Source of the DNA: Gammaproteobacteria bacterium
GTDB lineage: Bacteria; Pseudomonadota; Gammaproteobacteria; Steroidobacterales; Steroidobacteraceae
DNA: 64,000 bases
Assembly (NCBI GenBank): GCA_025355165.1
Contig: JANYAD010000043.1
Location: 1 to 64,000 of the forward strand
Reading direction: 5' to 3'
Shown here: in pieces, positions 1 to 7,391 of the stretch
How positions within the stretch are numbered: the stretch's first letter is position 1
How the letters are laid out: every line of letters starts with the position of its first letter
Position numbers and translations under genes: made by a program
Notes under the pieces: generated by a model
Told to the model about the DNA's origin: nothing
Database searches by the model: none
Seen by the model: only the letters and a program-made list of their open reading frames with translations

Positions 1-823
1 GCAGCTCGGCGCCGCCGCCGCGGTGGTACTGTTGATCTTGGGTCTGGTCAGTTTCGGAGTCATTCCGGTCAGCCCCGTGAGCCTGGCGCGAGCCGTCACC
101 TATGTCATCGTCAGCATGGCGGTGTTGTATTTTTTATATTACTTCTTCATCGCGGACCTTACCCGCGAGGAGCGACGGCGGGGCTTGGTGCTGGCGGTGT
201 TGTTCGTCGGTTGCGCCCTGTTCTTCTCCGGCTTCGAGCAGGCCGGTTCTTCGCTGAATCTTTTTGCCGAGCGCTACACGGACCGCTTGGTTGGCTGGGC
301 GCATTTCCTTATTCCCACCGGCTGGTTTCAGTCGCTGAACTCATTCTTCATTTTTATCTTTGCGCCGTTCTTCGCCTGGCTGTGGGTGGTTCTGGCCAAG
401 CGCCATTTGAACCCCTCGGCGCCGGCGAAATTTGCCTTCGGCGTCATTTTGATGGGCTCGGGTTTTCTGGTCATGGCCGCGGCGGCCAAGATTGTCGCCT
501 CCGGCACCAAGGTGCTGCCTTACTGGCTGATCATGACGTATCTGCTGCACACCTTTGGCGAGCTGTGCTTGAGTCCCGTGGGCTTGAGCTACTACACCAA
601 GCTCGCTCCCAAGCGATTTGTTGGGCAAATGATGGGCATGTGGTTCTTGGCAACGTCGCTGGGCAATCTGGTGGCGAGTCTTATCGCTGGAGACTTCGAC
701 GCCAGCAATGTCGCGGCCATGCCCGACCAGTACATGCGCATCGTTTATTTCTCGGTGGGATTGGGTGCCATACTGCTGGTCATCAGCCGGCCGGTCAAAA
801 AACTCATGGGCGACGTCGAATGA
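1..823 (+). CDS. POT/PTR2-family peptide:H+ symporter, C-terminal part (cut by window start)
   Basis: The reading frame is open to the first base, so the true start lies upstream and only about 273 C-terminal residues are present. They form a series of hydrophobic membrane segments typical of the major facilitator fold. The stretch FGELCLSPVGLSYYTKLAP resembles the conserved POT-family segment in the C-terminal half, and FEQAGSSLNLFAERYTDR also fits bacterial di/tripeptide transporters of the DtpA type. These proteins import di- and tripeptides across the inner membrane using the proton gradient. The stop codon overlaps the start of the following OPT-family gene (ATGA), so the two are probably translationally coupled. 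Substrate range cannot be read from the sequence. Confidence 0.9.
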   Translation, partial: QLGAAAAVVLLILGLVSFGVIPVSPVSLARAVTYVIVSMAVLYFLYYFFIADLTREERRRGLVLAVLFVGCALFFSGFEQAGSSLNLFAERYTDRLVGWAHFLIPTGWFQSLNSFFIFIFAPFFAWLWVVLAKRHLNPSAPAKFAFGVILMGSGFLVMAAAAKIVASGTKVLPYWLIMTYLLHTFGELCLSPVGLSYYTKLAPKRFVGQMMGMWFLATSLGNLVASLIAGDFDASNVAAMPDQYMRIVYFSVGLGAILLVISRPVKKLMGDVE

Positions 824-2751
824 TCATCGATAAGGTCTCTGCGCCGCAGCTTACGTTCAAGGCCATTATTCTTTCCATCATTCTCACCGTAATCCTGGCC
901 TCCGCGAATGCCTACGTCGGGCTGTTCGCGGGCCTGACGGTCGCCACCGCGATTCCCGCGGCAGTCATTTCCATGGCTGTCTTGCCGCTGTTCGGCAAAA
1001 CCAACATTCTCGAGAACAACATCGTCGCCACCGGGGCGTCGGCGGGCACCTCGATTTCGGCAGGTGCGATTTTCACCTTGCCCGCGCTCATTCTTCTGCA
1101 CCACTGGATGAGCTTCGATTACTGGTGGACGTTTGCCATCGTCGGCCTGGGCGGACTGCTGGGCGTGCTGTTTTCGGTGCCGCTGCGACGCACGCTGATC
1201 ATCGAGCAGAAGCTGAAATTCCCCGAGGGTGTCGCGGCCGCCGAGGTGCTGAAAGTCGGCGCAAATCCCGGCATCGGGGCGAAAGTTTTGGGTCTGGCCA
1301 GCGTCGTCGGCGGCTTGTTCAAGCTCATCACCTCCGGCTTCGGCGCCCTGCCGGAAAGCTTCGTGGTCAAGAGTTTCGTCGGCGAGCGCGGCATCGCCTT
1401 TTTCAGCTACGGATTCTCCCCCGCGCTGCTTGGGGTCGGCTACATCGTGGGTCTCAACGTCGCGGTGCTGATCGCCGCCGGCGGATTGTTTTCCTGGTGG
1501 CTCGCAATCCCGATCTACAACGCGTATTTCTTCAATCACGACCCGGTCTTGCTGCAAAAGTTGGCGGGTCTCAATGCCGAAGACGCGGCCTTCGCCATTT
1601 GGCGCGCACAAGTGCGCTACATCGGCGTCGGCTGCATGTTGACCGGGGCGATCTGGGCCCTGTGGTCATTGCGCAAATCGCTATTCTCCGCGGTTCGCAG
1701 CGGCATGAAAGTGAGCGGCAAAGGAGGCGCCGTCGTTGCGCACACGGAACGCGATCTGCCCATGGGTGCCGTGCTCATCGGCATCGCGCTGTTCGTGATC
1801 CCCCTGTTTCTATTGTATTACTTGGTAGTGGGCAGCATGGGCGTGGCCCTGGCGATGGCGGTCATCATGATCGTGGCGGGCTTTTTGTTCTCTTCGGTCA
1901 GCGGCTATATGGCAGGGTTAGTGGGTTCGTCCAACAACCCGGTCTCCGGAATTACTATTTGCACCATTCTGTTCGCCTCATTGGTGCTGATGTGGATGGT
2001 GGGCGGCAAATCTGCGGTGGGCGCGGTGGCCGTGGTGTTCATCGGCGCGGTGGTCTGTAATGCCGCGGCCGTCGCGGGCGACAATCTGCAAGACCTCAAA
2101 GCGGGCCAGCTGGTGGGCGCCACGCCGTGGCGGCAACAAGTCATGTTGATGGTCGGTGTGATCGCCAGCGCCGCCGTGATGGCGCCGGTGATGAATGTGC
2201 TGTTGTTTGCGTACGGAATCGGCGAGCCGGCGCATGCGGGCGTCAAGGCCCTGCCGGCGCCGCAAGCGAACTTGGTCAGATCGGTGGCAGAGGGTATGTT
2301 CGGCGGCACGCTGCCGATTTCTATGATCGTCATCGGTGCCGTGGTCGGCGCTCTGATCATTGTCCTGGATCTGTATCTGAAGCGCATCGCCTCGCGCTGG
2401 GGCGCTCCGGTGTTGGCCGTCGCCGTCGGTATCTATCTGCCCTTGGACGTATCCACACCTATTTTGGCAGGCGGTTTGGTCGCCGAGCTGGTGTCGCGCT
2501 GGCACCGCAAGCGCAGTGGGCCGGGCGACCATGAGAAACTGGCGCAGAACGGCATGCTGTTTGCCGCGGGTCTGATCACCGGCGAAGCACTGGTCGGGAT
2601 CTTCATCGCCATGTGTATTTGGGTCAGCAAAAATCCCGACGTGCTGGCGTTGGGAATGCACATGCCTGCGGCGCAATGGATTGCTGCGGCCATTCTGTTC
2701 GGCGTTTGCTATTGGATTTTCCGCGCCGGAACACCGCGCCGTCCAGCGTAG
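820..2751 (+). CDS. OPT-family oligopeptide transporter
   Basis: A 643-residue polytopic membrane protein beginning MIIDKVSAPQLTFKAI. The frame is open further upstream, but that extension lies over the preceding transporter gene in another frame. The ATG at 820 overlaps the upstream stop as ATGA and is the natural start. The N-terminal region (AYVGLFAGLTVATAIPAA, then NNIVATGASAGTSISAGAIF) and the inner segment GLVGSSNNPVSGITI are characteristic of prokaryotic OPT transporters, which carry oligopeptides or metal-peptide conjugates. A second, unrelated peptide-transporter family coded directly after a POT transporter suggests shared expression for peptide uptake. The exact substrate is not predictable. 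Confidence 0.92.
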   Translation: MIIDKVSAPQLTFKAIILSIILTVILASANAYVGLFAGLTVATAIPAAVISMAVLPLFGKTNILENNIVATGASAGTSISAGAIFTLPALILLHHWMSFDYWWTFAIVGLGGLLGVLFSVPLRRTLIIEQKLKFPEGVAAAEVLKVGANPGIGAKVLGLASVVGGLFKLITSGFGALPESFVVKSFVGERGIAFFSYGFSPALLGVGYIVGLNVAVLIAAGGLFSWWLAIPIYNAYFFNHDPVLLQKLAGLNAEDAAFAIWRAQVRYIGVGCMLTGAIWALWSLRKSLFSAVRSGMKVSGKGGAVVAHTERDLPMGAVLIGIALFVIPLFLLYYLVVGSMGVALAMAVIMIVAGFLFSSVSGYMAGLVGSSNNPVSGITICTILFASLVLMWMVGGKSAVGAVAVVFIGAVVCNAAAVAGDNLQDLKAGQLVGATPWRQQVMLMVGVIASAAVMAPVMNVLLFAYGIGEPAHAGVKALPAPQANLVRSVAEGMFGGTLPISMIVIGAVVGALIIVLDLYLKRIASRWGAPVLAVAVGIYLPLDVSTPILAGGLVAELVSRWHRKRSGPGDHEKLAQNGMLFAAGLITGEALVGIFIAMCIWVSKNPDVLALGMHMPAAQWIAAAILFGVCYWIFRAGTPRRPA

Positions 2752-2752
2752 T

Positions 2753-3682
2753 TTGCGCGATTCACGTCACTCCACGAAGCTAATCCTATGCCTCGGCACC
2801 GTTTATCTGGTGTGGGGCTCGTCTTTCGTATTCACGAAAATAGCCGTGGCAAACCTGCCGCCGGCGCTGTTCGCCGGAATCCGCTTCGTCACGGCCGGCT
2901 TGCTGCTCGCGCTGGTGGCGGAATTCTACAGTGGCAGCCGGCTGCCCACGCGCTGGATCGAATGGCGTCACGTGGCCATCGCCGGGTTCTTCATGGTGTT
3001 TGTCAGCAATGGCTTGAACACCTGGGCGATGCAATATATTCCGAGCAACGAGTCGGCGTTGCTCAACGGCACCTCCGCATTTTGGATCTCCGGATTGGGC
3101 GTTTTTGGCCGGCGCGGGCATCCGCTGTCGCGATCGGCCATCTTAGGTTTGGTGATCGGATTCATCGGTGCGCTGCTGATGCTGATCCCCAAAGGCCCGG
3201 TGTTCTCCAAGGGGTCACTCGCCCAGCTCGGCGTGCTGACCGCGTGCGCGTCTTGGTCGCTAGGCACCCTGTACTACCGCAGCATCAACACCCAATTGAA
3301 CTACATGATGTTCATGGCGCTGCAAATGCTCATTGGCGGTTTTATGTTGCTGATTCTGGCGCTGTCACGCGGCGACTCCATGCACTGGCCGCCCAATACG
3401 CCGGGTCTGATTTCGCTGTTGTATCTCACGTTTGTCAGTTCCGGTCTTGCCTACACTGCCTATGGTTGGCTGACCCTGAACACGACGCCGACGCTGATCG
3501 GCACCTATAGTTACGTGAACCCCGCAATCGCGGCGCTCTTAGGGTGGTTGGTTCTGCACGAACATCTCACTGGATTGCAGCTCATCGGCATGGCTGTGAT
3601 TATGGTCGGCGTATGTATTTTGACCCTGCCCGGCGGAAGTCTCACGGATCCGAAAACCCTGGCCGAGCCCAAGGCTCAATAA
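2753..3682 (+). CDS. EamA/DMT-family transporter (RhaT/YdcZ-like drug/metabolite exporter)
   Basis: About 309 residues in a duplicated EamA fold with roughly ten membrane helices. The first repeat starts LILCLGTVYLVWGSSFVFTK, and the second ends with the typical SYVNPAIAALLGWLVLHE motif. The start is uncertain. A TTG at 2753, two bases after the OPT stop, gives a protein of normal family length. An earlier TTG at 2681 would overlap the OPT gene by 71 bases and add a non-homologous tail. No strong ribosome-binding site is visible, so coupling to the OPT gene is plausible. Family members export amino acids, metabolites or drugs; the substrate here is unknown. Confidence 0.85.
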   Translation: MRDSRHSTKLILCLGTVYLVWGSSFVFTKIAVANLPPALFAGIRFVTAGLLLALVAEFYSGSRLPTRWIEWRHVAIAGFFMVFVSNGLNTWAMQYIPSNESALLNGTSAFWISGLGVFGRRGHPLSRSAILGLVIGFIGALLMLIPKGPVFSKGSLAQLGVLTACASWSLGTLYYRSINTQLNYMMFMALQMLIGGFMLLILALSRGDSMHWPPNTPGLISLLYLTFVSSGLAYTAYGWLTLNTTPTLIGTYSYVNPAIAALLGWLVLHEHLTGLQLIGMAVIMVGVCILTLPGGSLTDPKTLAEPKAQ

Positions 3683-3688
3683 AAGCGA

Positions 3689-4063
3689 TTAGCGGCGCCG
3701 TCGTAGCACTTCTACTCGGCCTTTTCCGCCGACAAACCAGGAGCCGATAAAGCTCACCAGACTCACCAGAATCGCGGTCCAAAATGCGGCGCCGAAACCG
3801 GTGACATGCATGCCGGGCAGCATCCACGCCACCAAGGAAACCATGCAAGCATTGATGACCAGAAGGAACAAACCCAGGGTGAGTATGGTCATGGGCAGCG
3901 TCAGCAAGATAGCGATCGGCCTGACGATGGAATTGACGACGCCCATCAGGATGCCGGCCATGACCAGGGTCGCAGGCGTGTCGATCGAGACTCCGTCGAC
4001 CCAATCCGTGGCGAGCCAAAGTCCCAGCGCCACCAGCGCTGCGCGAATGAGAAACCCAAGCAT
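3689..4063 (-). CDS. Phage_holin_4_2-type (YvlD-like) small membrane protein
   Basis: A 124-residue protein with four hydrophobic segments and an arginine-rich C-terminus (EVLRRRR). The pattern IRAALVALGLWLATDWVDG, then GILMGVVNSIVRPIAILLTL, then LGLFLLVINACMV matches the Phage_holin_4_2/YvlD family of chromosomal four-helix membrane proteins. Despite the name, most members are ordinary housekeeping genes with unknown roles, and no other phage gene is nearby. It converges on the EamA transporter gene with only six bases between the stop codons. Confidence 0.85.
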   Translation of the reverse strand: MLGFLIRAALVALGLWLATDWVDGVSIDTPATLVMAGILMGVVNSIVRPIAILLTLPMTILTLGLFLLVINACMVSLVAWMLPGMHVTGFGAAFWTAILVSLVSFIGSWFVGGKGRVEVLRRRR

Positions 4064-4123
4064 CGCCCCCTCCCCATCTGCCGCCGGCTAGAGGCAAGCA
4101 TAGCAAACAGCCCCGGGCCCACC

Positions 4124-4642
4124 TCAATAATCAAGCCCGGGCAGCGGCGGATCTTTGGCGATGACCTTGACCGGCTTTTTCGGAACGGGCGGACTTTCCA
4201 GCGCTGTCTTGATACGGCCTAAGTACCGTTCCCAGCTCATGCGGATGCCCGCATAGATCCGATCCCATTCAGCACTCTCGGAGATGCCGGATCCCAGCAG
4301 CCGCAGCGAGGTCTTGCCCTCGCCGCGACGGGCGTCCAGAATAAAATCATCGACCGCGGCGCTGTCGCTTGGCGGAGAGTTTTTGCCGCGGAGGTAAATA
4401 AGCCTCAAGCGGCGGTTGACCTCGAAGATATCGATGTGGGCTTCGCGGGCGCTCGCAGTGCGCTTTCCGATGCGGTACAGGCCGCCTTGTCTGGCATCGA
4501 CCTCGGCTTCCTGCCCCGACCAAATGCGAATCAAACCGGGCTCGGTCAATGCGCGCCACACTCGGGCGATGGGCACATCGATCTCGACCAAGTGGGCATA
4601 ACCACGCGTACCGTTTCGAGTGGATTTTCGGGGTAAAGCCAT
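4124..4642 (-). CDS. SRPBCC / AHSA1-like domain protein
   Basis: A 172-residue soluble protein. After a basic N-terminus, residues about 17-60 (HLVEIDVPIARVWRALTEPG, then IWSGQEAEVDARQGGLYRIG) match the START-like SRPBCC fold of the AHSA1 group. The typical C-terminal helix SAEWDRIYAGIRMSWERYLG is also present. These proteins have a hydrophobic cavity and usually unknown ligands. The C-terminal tail is proline- and lysine-rich (about 25 residues) and probably disordered. Its start is divergent from the MAPEG gene at 4739, so the two may share a promoter region. Confidence 0.8.
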   Translation of the reverse strand: MALPRKSTRNGTRGYAHLVEIDVPIARVWRALTEPGLIRIWSGQEAEVDARQGGLYRIGKRTASAREAHIDIFEVNRRLRLIYLRGKNSPPSDSAAVDDFILDARRGEGKTSLRLLGSGISESAEWDRIYAGIRMSWERYLGRIKTALESPPVPKKPVKVIAKDPPLPGLDY

Positions 4643-4738
4643 TGCGGACTACAAGCCTCTGTCGTGACGATATGTGCAGCCTGACGCAAACCTAGCGGCG
4701 ATGCAGTGCTAGAATTCAACAACACGGGAGGAACGTCC

Positions 4739-5128
4739 ATGGCTTATGTCGATATCGTGACTGCTCTCGCAGTTCTGCAGTTCATCGTGTTCGGATTTAA
4801 GGTGGGCGCGGCCCGCACCCGATACGGAGTCAAAGCACCGGCCATTACCGGCAACGAGATTTTCGAGCGCATTTTCCGGGTCCAGCAAAATACTCTGGAG
4901 CAATTGATTGCTTTTTTGCCCGGGATTTACCTTTTCTCCCATTACTTCAGCCCGAGGGTTGCCGCGGCTTTAGGTGCAATCTATTTGGTCGGACGTGAGA
5001 TCTACGCCTATACATACGTTAAGGACCCCGGCAAGCGGGATGTGGGCTTCGGTATGACCTTCTTGCCCCTGGTGATCCTCGTGGTGGGCGGGTTGATCGG
5101 CGCGGTCCGCGCACTTTTTTTCGCGTAA
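4739..5128 (+). CDS. MAPEG-family membrane protein
   Basis: A 129-residue four-helix membrane protein. The ATG at 4739 follows a good GGGAGG ribosome-binding site at about 4726-4731. The segment NEIFERIFRVQQNTLEQL is the MAPEG signature (E-RA-R-Q-N-E type), followed by hydrophobic helices and the conserved REIYAYTYVKDPGKRDVGF loop. MAPEG proteins include microsomal glutathione transferases and eicosanoid-related enzymes; bacterial members are poorly characterised and may detoxify lipophilic electrophiles. The TPP riboswitch of the next gene begins about 17 bases downstream. Confidence 0.88.
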   Translation: MAYVDIVTALAVLQFIVFGFKVGAARTRYGVKAPAITGNEIFERIFRVQQNTLEQLIAFLPGIYLFSHYFSPRVAAALGAIYLVGREIYAYTYVKDPGKRDVGFGMTFLPLVILVVGGLIGAVRALFFA

Positions 5129-5144
5129 CATAATCTCTTAGTAC

Positions 5145-5243
5145 AACGCTGGGGTGGCCTTGAAGGCCTGAGATGCTGGCAGCTTTTTAGAGCCCATCAG
5201 CAAACCCATTGAACCTGATCCGGTTAATACCGGCGGAGGGAGC
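5145..5243 (+). promoter_or_regulatory. TPP (THI-box) riboswitch, translational type
   Basis: The region carries the conserved THI-box landmarks in order: GGGGTGG at 5151-5157, a hairpin GGCCT-tga-AGGCC at 5156-5168, CTGAGA at 5168-5173, ACCCATTGAACCTGATC at 5204-5220, a CCGG-ttaata-CCGG hairpin at 5220-5233, and GGCGGAGGGA ending at 5241. GCT at 5148-5150 can pair with AGC at 5241-5243 to close P1. The ribosome-binding site GGAGGG (5235-5240) of the TonB receptor lies inside the aptamer's 3' strand, three bases before the ATG. Binding of thiamin diphosphate should therefore hide it and block translation. No separate terminator is visible. Confidence 0.93.
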
Positions 5244-7376
5244 ATGGGTAAACTATCGACCATCCTGTTTGCCGCATCGATTCTTTCATGTGCGGCGAGC
5301 GCCTCGAGTACCAGCGACAATGGGCCCTTGGACGAAATCATCGTCACGGCTACCCTGCGCAAAGGCTTGCTGGAAGAAACGCCCGGCAGCGTCTCGGTGC
5401 TCACCGGCACGACGCTGCACGATGCCGGTCAACAACATTTCGAGGATGTACTGCCGCTGGTTCCTAACTTGAATTGGGCTGCCGATACCTCTCGGCCGCG
5501 ATATTTTCAAATACGCGGCATCGGCGAGCTGCAGCAATATCAGGGTGCGCCCAATCCTTCCGTGGGATTTCTCATCGACGATATCGACTTCAGCGGGCTG
5601 GGCTCGGCGGCAACGCTGTTCGATGTGGATCGCATTGAAGTGCTCCACGGTCCCCAGGGCACACTGTACGGCGCGAACGCCCTCGCCGGGCTCATCTACG
5701 TCAAGAGTGCGGACCCGGTGGACACCTTTGGCGGCCGCGCGGAATTGGATGTCGGCGACTACAACGAGCGCTCCTACGGCGCGGTGATCACCGGTCCGGT
5801 AAGCGCGCTCGACTCCGCATTCCGGCTCGCCGTGCAGCGGTACACCGGCGATGGCTTCTATCACAATGCCTATCTTGGCCGCAGCGACACCGACAAACGC
5901 GATGAGCTGACCGTGCGCGCAAAATGGCGGTATCAACCGAGCGATGCATGGCACACCGATGTGACCCTGCTGCGCGCGCAAATGAACAACGGTTACGATG
6001 CCTTTGCCGTCGATAACAGCCGCACTACGCAATCGGATCATCCCGGGGTTGATCGTCAATATTCCACCGGGCTCTCTGCCCGCTCGACGTATACCGGGCT
6101 CGGCGCGGCGACGCTCACCACCATCGCAACGTATGCGGACACCCATGTCGACTATGGCTTCGACGGCGACTGGGGTAACCCTACTCTGTGGGCGCCTTAC
6201 ACCTTTGACTTTACCGACTATCAGTTGCGCCATCGCTCGACGCGAAGCCTGGAATTCCGCCTAGGCGACACCCCGGCGAAGGGGCCGGATCACGGCATTT
6301 CCTGGCTGTTCGGTGTCTACGCCTTCGAGCTGCGCGAATCGCTGGCGGATACCAATGCCGGCACCTACATCGATCCTTTCGACGCCACGCAGAGTTCCGA
6401 CACCCTGACGGTCATAACCAGCCGCTACCGCTCGCGCAGCGGTGCCCTGTATGGACAGCTCGATGGCGACTTCGGCACGAGGACACGGTGGTCGCTGGGC
6501 TTGCGCAGTGAACGGCATACCAGCCATTACAACGACATCACCACGAACTTGAGCGCGGCGAGCATGGCGAACAACTTCGCTCCTGCCGATAATCTTTGGG
6601 GAGGCGAGGCCTCACTTGATCTCGCCGTCGCCGAAGGCCAGCACGTGTACGTTTTGGCCTCGCGCGGCTATAAGGCGAGCGGCTTCAATCTGAGTGCCGG
6701 CTTGGCGCCAAACCAGGTGCAGTTTGGCCCGGAATGGGATCTGAACCTCGAGATGGGCCACAAGTTGCAACTGGACCAAGGCCGGCTGCGGATCGACACC
6801 GCTTTGTTCTACATGGGGCGCCACAACGAACAACTGCTGACCGGCGAGCAGTTGGATCCCAGCAACCCCAACACCTTCATTTACTTTACCGGCAATGCGA
6901 AATCGGGGTTCAACTACGGTTTGGAAGGATCGGCGAGTTGGGCCGCCACGCGCCGCCTTGAATTCGGCGGCTCGCTCGGTCTCCTTCAGACCCGCTACCG
7001 CGGCTTCGTGCAGAACGGCTTAACCCTCCCCGACCGCGCACTGCCCCATGCACCTCCCTGGCAAGCCGCGCTCAATGCGACGTTTCGAGACCCGCGCGGA
7101 CCCTACGCGCGTCTCGATGTCACGGGCCAAGGACCCTTCTTTTATGACTTGCCGCCGAATAGCACCCGATCGAGTCCATACGCATTGGTCAACGGTAAGC
7201 TAGGCTGGGACTCCCCGCACTGGGAGCTGTACTTGTGGGCCCGAAATCTGCTCGATAAGAATTTCACGGTGCGCGGTTTCTATTTCGGCGATGAGCCGCC
7301 CGACTTTTTTAACAAGCTGTACGTGCAACTGGGCGAACCGCGCAGTTGGGGCTTGCATCTCACGGCCAAGTACTAG
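5244..7376 (+). CDS. TonB-dependent outer-membrane receptor under TPP riboswitch control (candidate thiamin/precursor receptor)
   Basis: A 710-residue protein with a signal peptide ending near residue 20 (ASILSCAASAS) and a possible TonB box DEIIVTA near residues 29-35. A plug domain follows (TPGSVSVLTGTTLHDAG, RYFQIRGIGE, VDRIEVLHGPQGTLYGANAL). The long beta-barrel ends in an aromatic-rich strand (WGLHLTAKY). TonB receptors import scarce nutrients through the outer membrane. The directly attached TPP riboswitch implies repression when thiamin diphosphate is plentiful, so thiamin or a precursor is the likely cargo; this is inference from regulation, not from binding residues. The plug resembles the general FecA/siderophore class. 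No inner-membrane thiamin transporter lies nearby. Confidence 0.9.
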   Translation: MGKLSTILFAASILSCAASASSTSDNGPLDEIIVTATLRKGLLEETPGSVSVLTGTTLHDAGQQHFEDVLPLVPNLNWAADTSRPRYFQIRGIGELQQYQGAPNPSVGFLIDDIDFSGLGSAATLFDVDRIEVLHGPQGTLYGANALAGLIYVKSADPVDTFGGRAELDVGDYNERSYGAVITGPVSALDSAFRLAVQRYTGDGFYHNAYLGRSDTDKRDELTVRAKWRYQPSDAWHTDVTLLRAQMNNGYDAFAVDNSRTTQSDHPGVDRQYSTGLSARSTYTGLGAATLTTIATYADTHVDYGFDGDWGNPTLWAPYTFDFTDYQLRHRSTRSLEFRLGDTPAKGPDHGISWLFGVYAFELRESLADTNAGTYIDPFDATQSSDTLTVITSRYRSRSGALYGQLDGDFGTRTRWSLGLRSERHTSHYNDITTNLSAASMANNFAPADNLWGGEASLDLAVAEGQHVYVLASRGYKASGFNLSAGLAPNQVQFGPEWDLNLEMGHKLQLDQGRLRIDTALFYMGRHNEQLLTGEQLDPSNPNTFIYFTGNAKSGFNYGLEGSASWAATRRLEFGGSLGLLQTRYRGFVQNGLTLPDRALPHAPPWQAALNATFRDPRGPYARLDVTGQGPFFYDLPPNSTRSSPYALVNGKLGWDSPHWELYLWARNLLDKNFTVRGFYFGDEPPDFFNKLYVQLGEPRSWGLHLTAKY

Positions 7377-7391
7377 GACAACAAGTCGTCG

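Noticed and set aside
211-819. N-terminal extension of the OPT transporter frame
   Set aside because: It runs over the POT gene in another frame and adds non-homologous residues; the ATGA at 820 is the better start.
745-1611. A 288-codon open frame antisense to the OPT transporter
   Set aside because: Composition is a typical shadow (R, Q, H, D rich) and the OPT protein on the other strand is well supported.
3689-4063. Prophage remnant, suggested by the holin-like protein
   Set aside because: Phage_holin_4_2 proteins are common chromosomal genes and there are no other phage genes nearby.
5286-6233. A 315-codon open frame antisense to the TonB receptor
   Set aside because: No domain and no start signal; the receptor's conserved plug lies on the opposite strand.
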